Of a stretch of 64,000 nt of DNA, positions 19,037 through 28,215 are shown one piece after another (positions within the stretch are counted from its first letter, which is position 1; each line of letters starts with the position of its first letter). The position numbers and the translations under genes were made by a program. Origin of the DNA: Sphingomonas kyeonggiensis. Lineage in GTDB: Bacteria > Pseudomonadota > Alphaproteobacteria > Sphingomonadales > Sphingomonadaceae. The notes under the pieces were generated by a model. It worked only from the letters and a program-made list of their open reading frames with translations, did no database searches and had not been told where the DNA came from. The stretch covers positions 806,001 to 870,000 of the forward strand of contig NZ_JACIEH010000003.1 of assembly GCF_014196745.1 (NCBI RefSeq). The letters are read 5' to 3'.

Positions 19037-20169
19037 GCGGCCGCGCGCGTCGCCTCGAGCTGGGCGAAGACCGGAGCCAGATAGCGCTCGACTATGGCGC
19101 GAAGCTCGGCATCGGCCGCGCGCTGCTTGGTCTGGGCATCGGCGTGGAAGCGAATGCCGGGCGTCTTGGAATGATTTCCCGCTGCCGCTGTCATCGCTGC
19201 CCCGGCGGCCGCGTCGGGCGCGATGCCGAAATGCGGCAGGATGCGCTCGAAAAAAGCCTCGGGCAGTTCGGCATAATCGACCAGCAGGCCATTCTCCCGG
19301 CCGTTCTCGATGACTGCGCTGCAGATCCGTTCCAGCACCCGTGCGATGAAGACGCGGTCGGGAAGGTTCGCGTCCTCGGGCAGCAGGTCGAACCATGCCA
19401 GAGGCACCATGCCGGGCACGGTCTGCACGCCGCGCTGGCGCAGGTGCGAGACGATCACTTCCACCGGATCACGATAGAGGAAGATCCAGGGCGTCCGGGG
19501 AAAGGCGCGGCGAAGCAGGGGCAGCGCGCGGGTGTGCCAGCTGTCGAGCTTGACGAACAGCCGCTCGGCGCCGCGGCGATGGGCATGGACCAGTCCGCGC
19601 AGCGCATCGACATGCGCTTCCTGATCGGTGAAGCGGCACTGGAGCAGCGCATCGAGCGCCGGCGCTTCGGAGATGGAGACATGGCCCGGCACGGCGCCCA
19701 GCATCTGTGAGACGAGCGTCGATCCGCAGCGCGACATGTGGAAGATGAAGCCGGTCGGCGCCTCGCGATCGGCCTGGCCGGGGAGGCTCGCGATCGGTGT
19801 GGCGGTGCGGAACAGCCGGTTAAACGGCCGATACGATGCCTCCCGGATCGCATCCTGGAAGAAGGGAGTGTTCGGTGAGATGTCGGCGAAGTGGAGCCAG
19901 TCGACTGCCGGCTCGGGCGTCGATGAGAAACTGACGGGAAGCCAGCCCAGGGGCGGCCGGTCCGTCCGCATCGGCGGCGCTGGCGCGGAGCGATTCGCTT
20001 CGGCCAGATCGGCTGCGGCAAGGGCGATCCCGTGTGCGGTCGCCCATGCCAGCGCGCGGGCTTCGAATTCGGCCGGATCATAGGGTTCGGCGAGATATTG
20101 CTGCGCCTCGGCATCGGCCATCACGGCCGTCCGGAACTGGTCGAGCGGAGTCGGCGGCGTTGCAATCAT
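19033..20169 (-). CDS. Sulfotransferase family protein
   Basis: A 378-residue P-loop-like sulfotransferase. The 5'-phosphosulfate loop is seen as FIFHMSRCGSTLVSQML (about 142-158), and the 3'-phosphate site as PWIFLYRDPVEVIVSHL (Arg233). Such enzymes move sulfate from PAPS to alcohols, sugars or tyrosine, though some members of this subgroup have no known substrate. The N-terminal 130 residues are not part of the usual domain. It is divergent, by 45 bases, from an aspartyl/asparaginyl hydroxylase gene, a pairing that suggests a joint peptide or metabolite modification. Its stop shares CTAG with the guanylyltransferase. Confidence 0.82.
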   Translation of the reverse strand: MIATPPTPLDQFRTAVMADAEAQQYLAEPYDPAEFEARALAWATAHGIALAAADLAEANRSAPAPPMRTDRPPLGWLPVSFSSTPEPAVDWLHFADISPNTPFFQDAIREASYRPFNRLFRTATPIASLPGQADREAPTGFIFHMSRCGSTLVSQMLGAVPGHVSISEAPALDALLQCRFTDQEAHVDALRGLVHAHRRGAERLFVKLDSWHTRALPLLRRAFPRTPWIFLYRDPVEVIVSHLRQRGVQTVPGMVPLAWFDLLPEDANLPDRVFIARVLERICSAVIENGRENGLLVDYAELPEAFFERILPHFGIAPDAAAGAAMTAAAGNHSKTPGIRFHADAQTKQRAADAELRAIVERYLAPVFAQLEATRAAA

Positions 20170-20214
20170 CGGGGGCTGGGATAGGCTCGCTCGGGAAGGA
20201 GCAGGCAGGCTAAT

Positions 20215-20802
20215 ATGGCGACGGCACCCACACAATCCGTCTGGCCCGATCGGGTGCGGCTGCCGCTGCGCTTCGATCCCGCGCCGCTCGCCGCCGATCT
20301 CGCCGCGCTGGAACGCGGTGACTGGACCGAGCATTTCGTGCGGCAGAATTACGAGGGCGAGTGGAGCGTGTTGCCGCTGCGCGCTTCGGCCGCCGCCAGG
20401 CATCCGGTCCAGATGATCTATTCCGCACCGGATGCTACCGAGTTCGTCGATACGCCGTGGCGGGGCCGGATGCCGGGGCTGTCCGCGGTGATCGATGCCT
20501 TCCGGTCGCCGGTTCGCAGCGTGCGGCTGATGCGGCTCGCGGCGGGATCGGTGATCAAGGAGCATGAGGACTTCGACCTCGATGTCGCCGACGGGTTCGC
20601 CCGGATCCATGTGCCGGTGGTCACCAATCCGGATGTCGATTTCCGCCTGAACGGCGAGCGGGTCACGATGGCGCCGGGCGAGGCCTGGTATCTGCGGCTT
20701 GCCGATCCGCACAGCGTGGCCAATCGCGGCGACACCGCCCGGGTCCATCTGGTGCTCGACATGGTCGCCGACGACTGGCTGCTGCGCCAGCTCGAAGGAT
20801 GA
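20215..20802 (+). CDS. Aspartyl/asparaginyl beta-hydroxylase-domain protein
   Basis: A 195-residue cytoplasmic Fe(II)/2-oxoglutarate dioxygenase of the AspH-type cupin fold. Likely iron ligands are His117 (VIKEHEDFD) and His166 (ADPHSVAN). Arg130 and His132 (ARIHVPV) and the RVHLVLD strand (about 176-182) fit the co-substrate site. Family members hydroxylate Asp or Asn side chains in proteins; the target here is unknown. Good ribosome-binding sequence (GAAGGAG) precedes the ATG. Its end overlaps the HNH gene by four bases, so the two are co-transcribed, and it is divergent from the sulfotransferase. Confidence 0.8.
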   Translation: MATAPTQSVWPDRVRLPLRFDPAPLAADLAALERGDWTEHFVRQNYEGEWSVLPLRASAAARHPVQMIYSAPDATEFVDTPWRGRMPGLSAVIDAFRSPVRSVRLMRLAAGSVIKEHEDFDLDVADGFARIHVPVVTNPDVDFRLNGERVTMAPGEAWYLRLADPHSVANRGDTARVHLVLDMVADDWLLRQLEG

Positions 20803-21134
20803 GCGGCCGGGTCCGGCGCAAGCAGGTCGCGGCTGCGATGGAAGCCGCGGCCGGCGTCGTGCCGACCGAGGCCTGCGCGCTTTGCGCACGCCCCTTGGGC
20901 GACAAGGTCGAATGGCATCACGTCGTGCCGAAGAGCGAGGGCGGCCGCGACACCGTGCCGCTCCACCCGATCTGTCACCGGACGATCCACGCCAGCGCGA
21001 GCAATGCCGAGCTGGCCCGGCTCTATCCCACGCTCGAGGCACTGCTCGAGCGCGAGGACATCCGCCGCTTCGTCGCATGGATCGCGGACAAGCCGCCCGA
21101 TTTCCATGCGCCGACGCGGCGGAAGCAGCTTTAG
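20799..21134 (+). CDS. HNH-domain protein (putative endonuclease)
   Basis: A 111-residue protein with a compact HNH fold. CALC (26-29) and PICH (57-60) likely hold a structural zinc. The catalytic strand is EWHHVVPKSEGGRD (39-51), followed by HPICHRTIH. A basic N-terminus (SGRVRRKQ) suits nucleic-acid binding. Standalone HNH proteins of this size are common and mostly uncharacterised. Translation is coupled to the hydroxylase gene through an ATGA overlap, but a shared function is not evident. About 40 bases downstream it converges on pepF. Confidence 0.8.
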   Translation: MSGRVRRKQVAAAMEAAAGVVPTEACALCARPLGDKVEWHHVVPKSEGGRDTVPLHPICHRTIHASASNAELARLYPTLEALLEREDIRRFVAWIADKPPDFHAPTRRKQL

Positions 21135-21174
21135 GCGGTGCCGGCCCGCTCCCCCGCCCGGCACCGCAAACCGA

Positions 21175-23037
21175 CTAGCCCACCAGGGCTTCCGCCTGGT
21201 CGAGCACGTTCTTGAAGTCGGCGACCAGCGCCTGGTACGGGGCCGGGCTCGCCATATCGAGGCCGGCGCGCTTCAGGATCTCGGTCGGATAGTCCGATCC
21301 GCCCGCCTTCAGCACCGACAGGTAGTTGTCGCGCTCCTTCGGCCCGCCCTTCAGGATCGACTGGGCGAAGAAGGTCGCCGCCGAGATGCAGGTGGCGTAC
21401 TGGTAGACGTAGAAGCTGTTGTAGAAGTGCGGGATATACGCCCACTCGTTCGCATATTCGGGCGCGAGGATCATGTTCGGCCCGTGATAGGTGCGCAGCA
21501 GCTCGCCATAGACCTTGGTGAACTTGCTCCCCGACAGGCCCTCGCCCGCCTCTGCCATGTCATGCGCCTTCAATTCGAACTCGGCGAACATGGTCTGGCG
21601 GAAGAAGGTGCCGCGGTAATTCTCCATCTGCTGGCCGAGATAGAAGAGCTTCTCCTCCCTGGTCTTCGCACTCTTCATCAGGTGCGCGAACAGCAGCTGC
21701 TCGTTCAGCGTCGAGGCGATCTCGGCGAGGAAGATCGGATAGTCGGCCTTGTCATAAGGCTGGGCCGAATTGGCGAGCAGCGAGTGGAGCGCATGGCCCC
21801 ATTCGTGCGCATAGGTGCTCATCCCGTCATATTTGTCGCTGAGGTTGAGCAGCAGATAGGGGTGCACGTCGAACGCGCCGGGGTTCATGTACGCGCCCGG
21901 GCGCTTGCCCTCGCGGGGCCAGGGATCCATCCACTTGGCCGCAGTCGCCTTGGCGATGCGCGCCTGATAGTCCGCGCCGAGCGGCTTCACCGCTTCCAGC
22001 GTGGTGCTCCGCATCTGATCGAGCGTGTAGCTGCGGTCCATCGAGACGAGCGGCGGATAGATGTCGTAATAGCCGATGTCCGGCAGCTTGAGCATCTTGC
22101 GGCGCAGCTCGAAATAGCGGTGGAGCTGCGGCAGCCCCTTGTTCGCCTCGGCCACCAGCGTGCGGTACACCGCCTCGGGCACATTGTTGCCGGAGAGCGC
22201 GCGGGCCAGCGAGGTCGGGTATTTGCGCGCCTTGGCGTAGAAGATGTCGCCGCGCACCTTGGCGGCATAGGTCGTCCCGAACGAGTTCTGGAACTTGCCG
22301 TGCGCGGTCCAGAAGGCGTTGAACACCGCCTTGCGGTCCTCGCGGTTGGGCGCGTCGCGGTTCAGCGAATAGCCTTGCGAATCGAGCCGCACCGCCTTGC
22401 CGGTCGACAGGGTGATGGTCGGCCAGGGAATGTCCGACGAGCGCAGCTGGCCCGAGATCTCGCCCGGTGCCGAAAGCGGCGAACCGGCGCTGGCGAGGAT
22501 CGCCTCGCTCTCGGGCGAAAGGGTGTGCTCGGCCTGGCGCAGCGTGTCGGCCAGCGCGAAGTCGAAGCGGGTGCGCAGCGTCTGGCTGGCGGCGAGGAAG
22601 GCGTCGATCCTGGCTTTGCCCAGGGTCAGCAGCTCGGGCGAGGTCCAGGAGGTCGCCTCGCCGAACGCGGTGTAGAGGTCGCGGGCCTGGGCGAGCTTCT
22701 CCTGGTTGGCGGAGATGCGGACGTCCTCGTCACCCTTCAGGCTGGCATAGGTGTAGATGCGGCCGATCGTACGGCCGAGATCGGACTGGAGCGACAGCGC
22801 CTCGGCGAGCACGTCCGCGCTCTCGCCGAGCCGGCCCTTGTACTTGGCGATGCCGGGGATCGCGGCGAGCATCTGCTTGCGGGCGGACTCCCAGGCGGCT
22901 TCGTTCGGATAGAGCTCGGTCAGGTCCCACTGGGCACCAGCGGTCATCTTGGTCTCCTGCGCCCAGGCCGGCAGCGCGGCTGCGAGCGAAGCGAAAGCAG
23001 CCGCGGTCAGCGCTTCGCGGCGGGAAAGGTCGGTCAT
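21175..23037 (-). CDS. pepF: M3-family oligoendopeptidase F, Tat-exported
   Basis: A 620-residue zinc metallopeptidase. The active-site motif is TYAHEWGHALHSL (HExxH), with a downstream Glu-containing helix typical of the thimet oligopeptidase fold. Family members cleave short peptides. The N-terminus MTDLSRREALTAAAFASL resembles a twin-arginine signal (SRREAL) followed by a hydrophobic stretch and AWAQ, so a periplasmic location is likely, unlike the cytoplasmic PepF of Firmicutes. It is a single gene with its own promoter region upstream, convergent with the HNH gene. Confidence 0.88.
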   Translation of the reverse strand: MTDLSRREALTAAAFASLAAALPAWAQETKMTAGAQWDLTELYPNEAAWESARKQMLAAIPGIAKYKGRLGESADVLAEALSLQSDLGRTIGRIYTYASLKGDEDVRISANQEKLAQARDLYTAFGEATSWTSPELLTLGKARIDAFLAASQTLRTRFDFALADTLRQAEHTLSPESEAILASAGSPLSAPGEISGQLRSSDIPWPTITLSTGKAVRLDSQGYSLNRDAPNREDRKAVFNAFWTAHGKFQNSFGTTYAAKVRGDIFYAKARKYPTSLARALSGNNVPEAVYRTLVAEANKGLPQLHRYFELRRKMLKLPDIGYYDIYPPLVSMDRSYTLDQMRSTTLEAVKPLGADYQARIAKATAAKWMDPWPREGKRPGAYMNPGAFDVHPYLLLNLSDKYDGMSTYAHEWGHALHSLLANSAQPYDKADYPIFLAEIASTLNEQLLFAHLMKSAKTREEKLFYLGQQMENYRGTFFRQTMFAEFELKAHDMAEAGEGLSGSKFTKVYGELLRTYHGPNMILAPEYANEWAYIPHFYNSFYVYQYATCISAATFFAQSILKGGPKERDNYLSVLKAGGSDYPTEILKRAGLDMASPAPYQALVADFKNVLDQAEALVG

Positions 23038-23166
23038 GGTCAGCCCCTGAGAACGCGCCTGTAGGCCGGCGCTGTTGTGGATGGGGCCAGTTTGTCGCGG
23101 TTTCGGGATGTAGGAAAGTGCTTTGTTGGCCTAAAACGCCAACACGCCGGATGGCCGGCAAAAGGA

Positions 23167-23194
23167 AAGGGCCGGGGATCGCTCCCCGGCCCTT
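23167..23194 (-). terminator. Intrinsic terminator of groES-groEL
   Basis: A perfect 12-base stem (AAGGGCCGGGGA / TCCCCGGCCCTT) with a 4-base loop lies 22 bases past the groEL stop. On the minus strand it is followed by TTCCTTTT, giving the expected U-rich tail. Confidence 0.85.
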
Positions 23195-23215
23195 CGCTTG
23201 TGCTTGCGCGGACTC

Positions 23216-24853
<1,638 letters not shown>

Positions 24854-24935
24854 GGGATTTACCTCTCAAAATTCGTTCAAAAGTCACAAAAGTCGCGACA
24901 CCCAACGCGTGCGCGGGGGAAGCCGCGGAAACGGC

Positions 24936-25223
24936 TCAGCCGATGATGCCGAGGATGTCCGATTCCTTCATGATCAGCAGGTCTTCGCCGTTGACCTTGA
25001 CCTCGGTGCCCGACCACTTGCCGAACAGGATGCGGTCGCCGGCCTTGACGTCGAGCGGCGTGACTTCGCCCTTTTCGTTCTTGGCGCCCGAGCCGGCGGC
25101 GACGACTTCGCCTTCCTGCGGCTTTTCCTGGGCGGTGTCCGGGATGATGATGCCGCCGGCGGTCTTCGCCTCGGCTTCGACGCGGCGAACGAGCACGCGG
25201 TCGTGCAACGGACGGAAGTTCAT
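24936..25223 (-). CDS. groES: Co-chaperonin GroES
   Basis: A 95-residue cap subunit of the chaperonin. MNFRPLHDRVLVRRVEAE and the mobile loop region (TAGGIIIPDTAQEKPQEG) match the family. The C-terminal strand VNGEDLLIMKESDILGII is complete. It is the first gene of the groES-groEL operon, with a CIRCE element 32 bases upstream of the start, indicating HrcA control and probably also a heat-shock sigma factor promoter. Confidence 0.97.
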   Translation of the reverse strand: MNFRPLHDRVLVRRVEAEAKTAGGIIIPDTAQEKPQEGEVVAAGSGAKNEKGEVTPLDVKAGDRILFGKWSGTEVKVNGEDLLIMKESDILGIIG

Positions 25224-25254
25224 TGCGGGTTCCTCACTTGGTTTGATCTCTGGT

Positions 25255-25281
25255 TTGGCACTCCATGGAGTCGAGTGCCAG
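25255..25281. promoter_or_regulatory. CIRCE operator (HrcA binding site)
   Basis: TTGGCACTC, nine bases, then GAGTGCCAG. The canonical form is TTAGCACTC-N9-GAGTGCTAA. The two arms are complementary at eight of nine positions. Position, upstream of groES, is where HrcA represses chaperonin expression in many alphaproteobacteria. Confidence 0.93.
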
Positions 25282-25488
25282 CGACGGCGATATGCGAAGC
25301 CGATCCGCCCGCGTCAACCGGTGCGCGGTGGCCCGGTGCAAATTTAGGAGGCGCCGTCGCTTCGGCAAGGTTCCCGATTAAGTTATTGGCAACCACGAAT
25401 CTTGCCATCGCCGGGAAACAATATCCCAAGCAATAGATTGAAGCGCCACCGACAAGTAAAAGTAAGTATCAAACACAGGAGAGGTGGC

Positions 25489-26454
25489 ATGATTAATAAT
25501 CATGGCCGGCTGGCCGGATTTGCACTTGCGTCGATTGGAATGCTTTCTCTTGCGGCGTGCAACAGCTCGGGAAGCTATCGCGTAGCCTCGGTGGGAACTA
25601 ACGTTCCCGGCGATACGGCCGGTGACGGCTCGGGCGGTACTGGCGGAACGGGCGGCGGCACTGGAGGCGGTGGCGGCGCGACCGGCGGCGGGACGGGTAC
25701 TGGCACCGGAAACGGCACTGGCGCCGGTACGGGCACCGGCGCGCTGGGCGGCAATCTGCTCGCGGCGTCGGGCAATGCGGTGATCGGGGTCGCCAACACC
25801 CAGACCGGACTTACCGCGGGTCTGGGCATCCCGGCGACCGGCCTGGTGACCGGCACGGTCAACCGCGTGCTCACCGCGACCGGGCAGACTCTGGTCGGGC
25901 TGGGCAATGGCAGTACCCTGATCCTGGACGGCAAGGGCGGCGCGCTCGGCTCGCTGGTCTCGATCGACCTCGGCCAGGGCAAGGTGATCGGCGGATCGAG
26001 CGGCGCTTCGCCGCTGATCGGCCTCAACGTGCTGGCGCGCAATCCCTCGACCGGCCAGCTCGCCACGGTGAGCGCCGCATCGGGCGGCAATCTGGTGAGC
26101 GTGACGGTGCCGAACGGGCAGGGCGGCAACCTGCTCAACGTCTCCGTGCCGGGCGTGGTCGGCAGCACGAACGGCGCCACCGGCGCTACCGGAGGGCTGT
26201 TGAGTGGGGTTACCCAGACGACCGGCGGTCTGCTGGGTGGCGTGACTGGAACGACCGGCGCGACCGGTGCCAACGCGAACGTCAACGGCACGCTCGGCTC
26301 GACGCTGGGCACGGTCAACGCCACGGTGAATGGTGTGCTCAATCCCCAGGGTGCGAGCGCCGGCGCCAATGCCAACACCAATCTGTTGACCGGCACCACC
26401 AATGCCGTGGGCGGGGTGGTCAACACCTTGCTGACGCCGACCAAACCGCGCTGA
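25489..26454 (+). CDS. Gly/Thr-rich collagen-like lipoprotein
   Basis: A 321-residue protein. A lipoprotein signal (ASIGMLSLAAC) sets a lipidated Cys at about residue 24. Residues about 40-88 are low-complexity Gly/Thr (repeats such as GTGGTGGGTGG and GTGTGNGTGAG). The rest has recurring GATGATGGLLSG and VNATVNGVL patterns, collagen-like or beta-solenoid-like. No enzymatic motif is seen. AGGAGAGGTGGC before the ATG at 25489 sets the start; the frame upstream to 25402 is non-coding. The gene precedes a TpsB transporter, separated by an intrinsic terminator, which suggests it is its exported partner or an accessory. Confidence 0.7.
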   Translation: MINNHGRLAGFALASIGMLSLAACNSSGSYRVASVGTNVPGDTAGDGSGGTGGTGGGTGGGGGATGGGTGTGTGNGTGAGTGTGALGGNLLAASGNAVIGVANTQTGLTAGLGIPATGLVTGTVNRVLTATGQTLVGLGNGSTLILDGKGGALGSLVSIDLGQGKVIGGSSGASPLIGLNVLARNPSTGQLATVSAASGGNLVSVTVPNGQGGNLLNVSVPGVVGSTNGATGATGGLLSGVTQTTGGLLGGVTGTTGATGANANVNGTLGSTLGTVNATVNGVLNPQGASAGANANTNLLTGTTNAVGGVVNTLLTPTKPR

Positions 26455-26470
26455 GACGCGGATCCGGGAA

Positions 26471-26504
26471 AGCCGCGCGCAACTGCCCCTGCGCGCGGCT
26501 TTTC
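26471..26504 (+). terminator. Intrinsic terminator between the lipoprotein and TpsB genes
   Basis: A perfect 10-base stem, AGCCGCGCGC / GCGCGCGGCT, with a 10-base loop, directly followed by TTTT. It would uncouple or attenuate downstream transporter transcription relative to the lipoprotein gene, so more lipoprotein than transporter is expected. Confidence 0.82.
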
Positions 26505-26527
26505 CTTCCACAACCGGGAGAGAGACC

Positions 26528-28108
26528 ATGCTGATCGCGCTTGCCGCGCTCGCCTGGCAGGACGCGGGCGTGATCGTCGACCGCAACCGGATCGACCGCG
26601 CCACCGCACCGCGCGAGGTGCCGTCTTCGCCGCGCACCACCCCCAGGCGTGAGACCACCAACGTCACCGCGACCGGCGCCAATACGCCGATCCGCGGTAT
26701 TCGTTTCCAGGGCGCGCAGGCACCCGGGCCGGTGGCCGAGGCGGCGAAGCGCTTCATCGGCCGGCCCGGCGACAAGGATACGCTGATCGAACTCGCCGGC
26801 ACCTTGTCCAAGGCCTATCAGCGCGCCGATGTGGCGCTCTACACCGTGGCGATCCCCGAACAGGATACCAGTGGCGGGACGGTGACCGTGCTGCTCACCG
26901 AGGGCCGGATCGCCCAGGCGAGCGTGAAGACCGACAGGCGCGGCCACCGGCTGCTCCGCGCGCGCATGGCGCGGATGCTCGACGAGGCCCCGCTCAGCCG
27001 CGCCACCTTCGAGCGGCAGGTGACGCTGATGCGCGCGATCCCGGGCCTGACCTTCACGAGCGACTTCGCCGATCCGAACGCGGACGGTGCGCTGGCGCTG
27101 ACCGTGACCCCGAAGCAGAAGCGCACGCGCTTTACCGCGGGGTTTTCCAATCGCGGGATCACCCAGCTCGGCGACGGCCAGTTCGACGCCAAGGCGGAGT
27201 TCTTCGGCCTGGGGATCGACGGCGACCAGCTGACCCTGGCCGCATCGGCAGCGAGCGACCTGAAGCGCTATCGCTATCTGAGCGGCAGCTATGCCGTGCC
27301 GATCACCGCGAGCGGGCTGACGCTCACCACCAGCGGCGGCTATCTGGAGACCCGGCTGCGCGGCAATCCGGTGCGCGGCAAGGCGAAGCTGGCCGGGACT
27401 ACGCTCAGTTATCCGCTGATCCGCGATTTCCATCGCAGCCTCGACCTGTCGCTGGGCGTGGATGGGCTCAACAGCGACAATGCCGCATTCGGCGCGCTGA
27501 TCGCAACCGAGCGGACCCGGGCGCTGCGCGGCGGCGCGAGCTTCTCGAGCACGCGCGAGAAACGCAGCCTCGCGATCGGTCTATCCGCCTCCCAGGGGAT
27601 CGACATCCTCGGCGCGCGCACCGATCCGCTCCAGGCCGACCGGCGCTTCCGCAAGTTCAACGGCTCGGCCTATCTGGCCCAGACGATCGGCAAGCGTCTC
27701 GTCGCGCGGGTGCAGGCCGGCGGGCAGTGGACCGGCGACCGGCTGCCGGCGGCGGAGCGCTTCGCGGTGGGCGGCGACAATTACGGGCGCGCCTTCGACG
27801 TCAGCTTCGCCAGCGGCGACCGCGGTGCCGGCGCGCTGGGCGAGCTGGCGGTGCGGCCGCTCAAGGGCGGCAAGTTCGGCACCAGTGAGATCTATGGCTT
27901 TGTCGATCGGGCCTGGATCGGAATCCGGGGGCGGGGCGGGGTATCCGGCCGCGGCGACTATGCGCTGGCCTCGGCCGGATTCGGCACGCGGCTCCGCTGG
28001 GTGGACAAGGCCGAGATCGGGCTGGAGGCCGCGCACGTCATCGACGATCCCTATCCCGGCTATGCCGAGGACTGGCGCTTCTCGCTCGCCTGGCGACTCT
28101 CGCTCTGA
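26528..28108 (+). CDS. TpsB-type outer-membrane transporter (ShlB/FhaC/HecB family)
   Basis: A 526-residue predicted outer-membrane barrel. After a short signal-like N-terminus come two POTRA-like domains (about 53-128 and 129-198, with VTVLLTEGRIAQASV and LALTVTPKQKRTRF), then a barrel of alternating strands to the C-terminal WRLSL. TpsB proteins export large beta-helical partners across the outer membrane. The loop-6 VRG[YF] motif appears changed here, to YGRAF in AVGGDNYGRAFDV. No haemagglutinin-type TpsA is nearby; the preceding lipoprotein is the only candidate substrate. GGGAGAGAG precedes the ATG. Confidence 0.8.
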   Translation: MLIALAALAWQDAGVIVDRNRIDRATAPREVPSSPRTTPRRETTNVTATGANTPIRGIRFQGAQAPGPVAEAAKRFIGRPGDKDTLIELAGTLSKAYQRADVALYTVAIPEQDTSGGTVTVLLTEGRIAQASVKTDRRGHRLLRARMARMLDEAPLSRATFERQVTLMRAIPGLTFTSDFADPNADGALALTVTPKQKRTRFTAGFSNRGITQLGDGQFDAKAEFFGLGIDGDQLTLAASAASDLKRYRYLSGSYAVPITASGLTLTTSGGYLETRLRGNPVRGKAKLAGTTLSYPLIRDFHRSLDLSLGVDGLNSDNAAFGALIATERTRALRGGASFSSTREKRSLAIGLSASQGIDILGARTDPLQADRRFRKFNGSAYLAQTIGKRLVARVQAGGQWTGDRLPAAERFAVGGDNYGRAFDVSFASGDRGAGALGELAVRPLKGGKFGTSEIYGFVDRAWIGIRGRGGVSGRGDYALASAGFGTRLRWVDKAEIGLEAAHVIDDPYPGYAEDWRFSLAWRLSL

Positions 28109-28215
28109 GACGGTTTCGGCGGCAATTGCTGTCTTGTTGCCATAATACAGGCATTTACGTGCCCGGTTCGATCCTCTAGCACGAAGGGCATATTCCTTCG
28201 CATTGGGAGCGGCAC

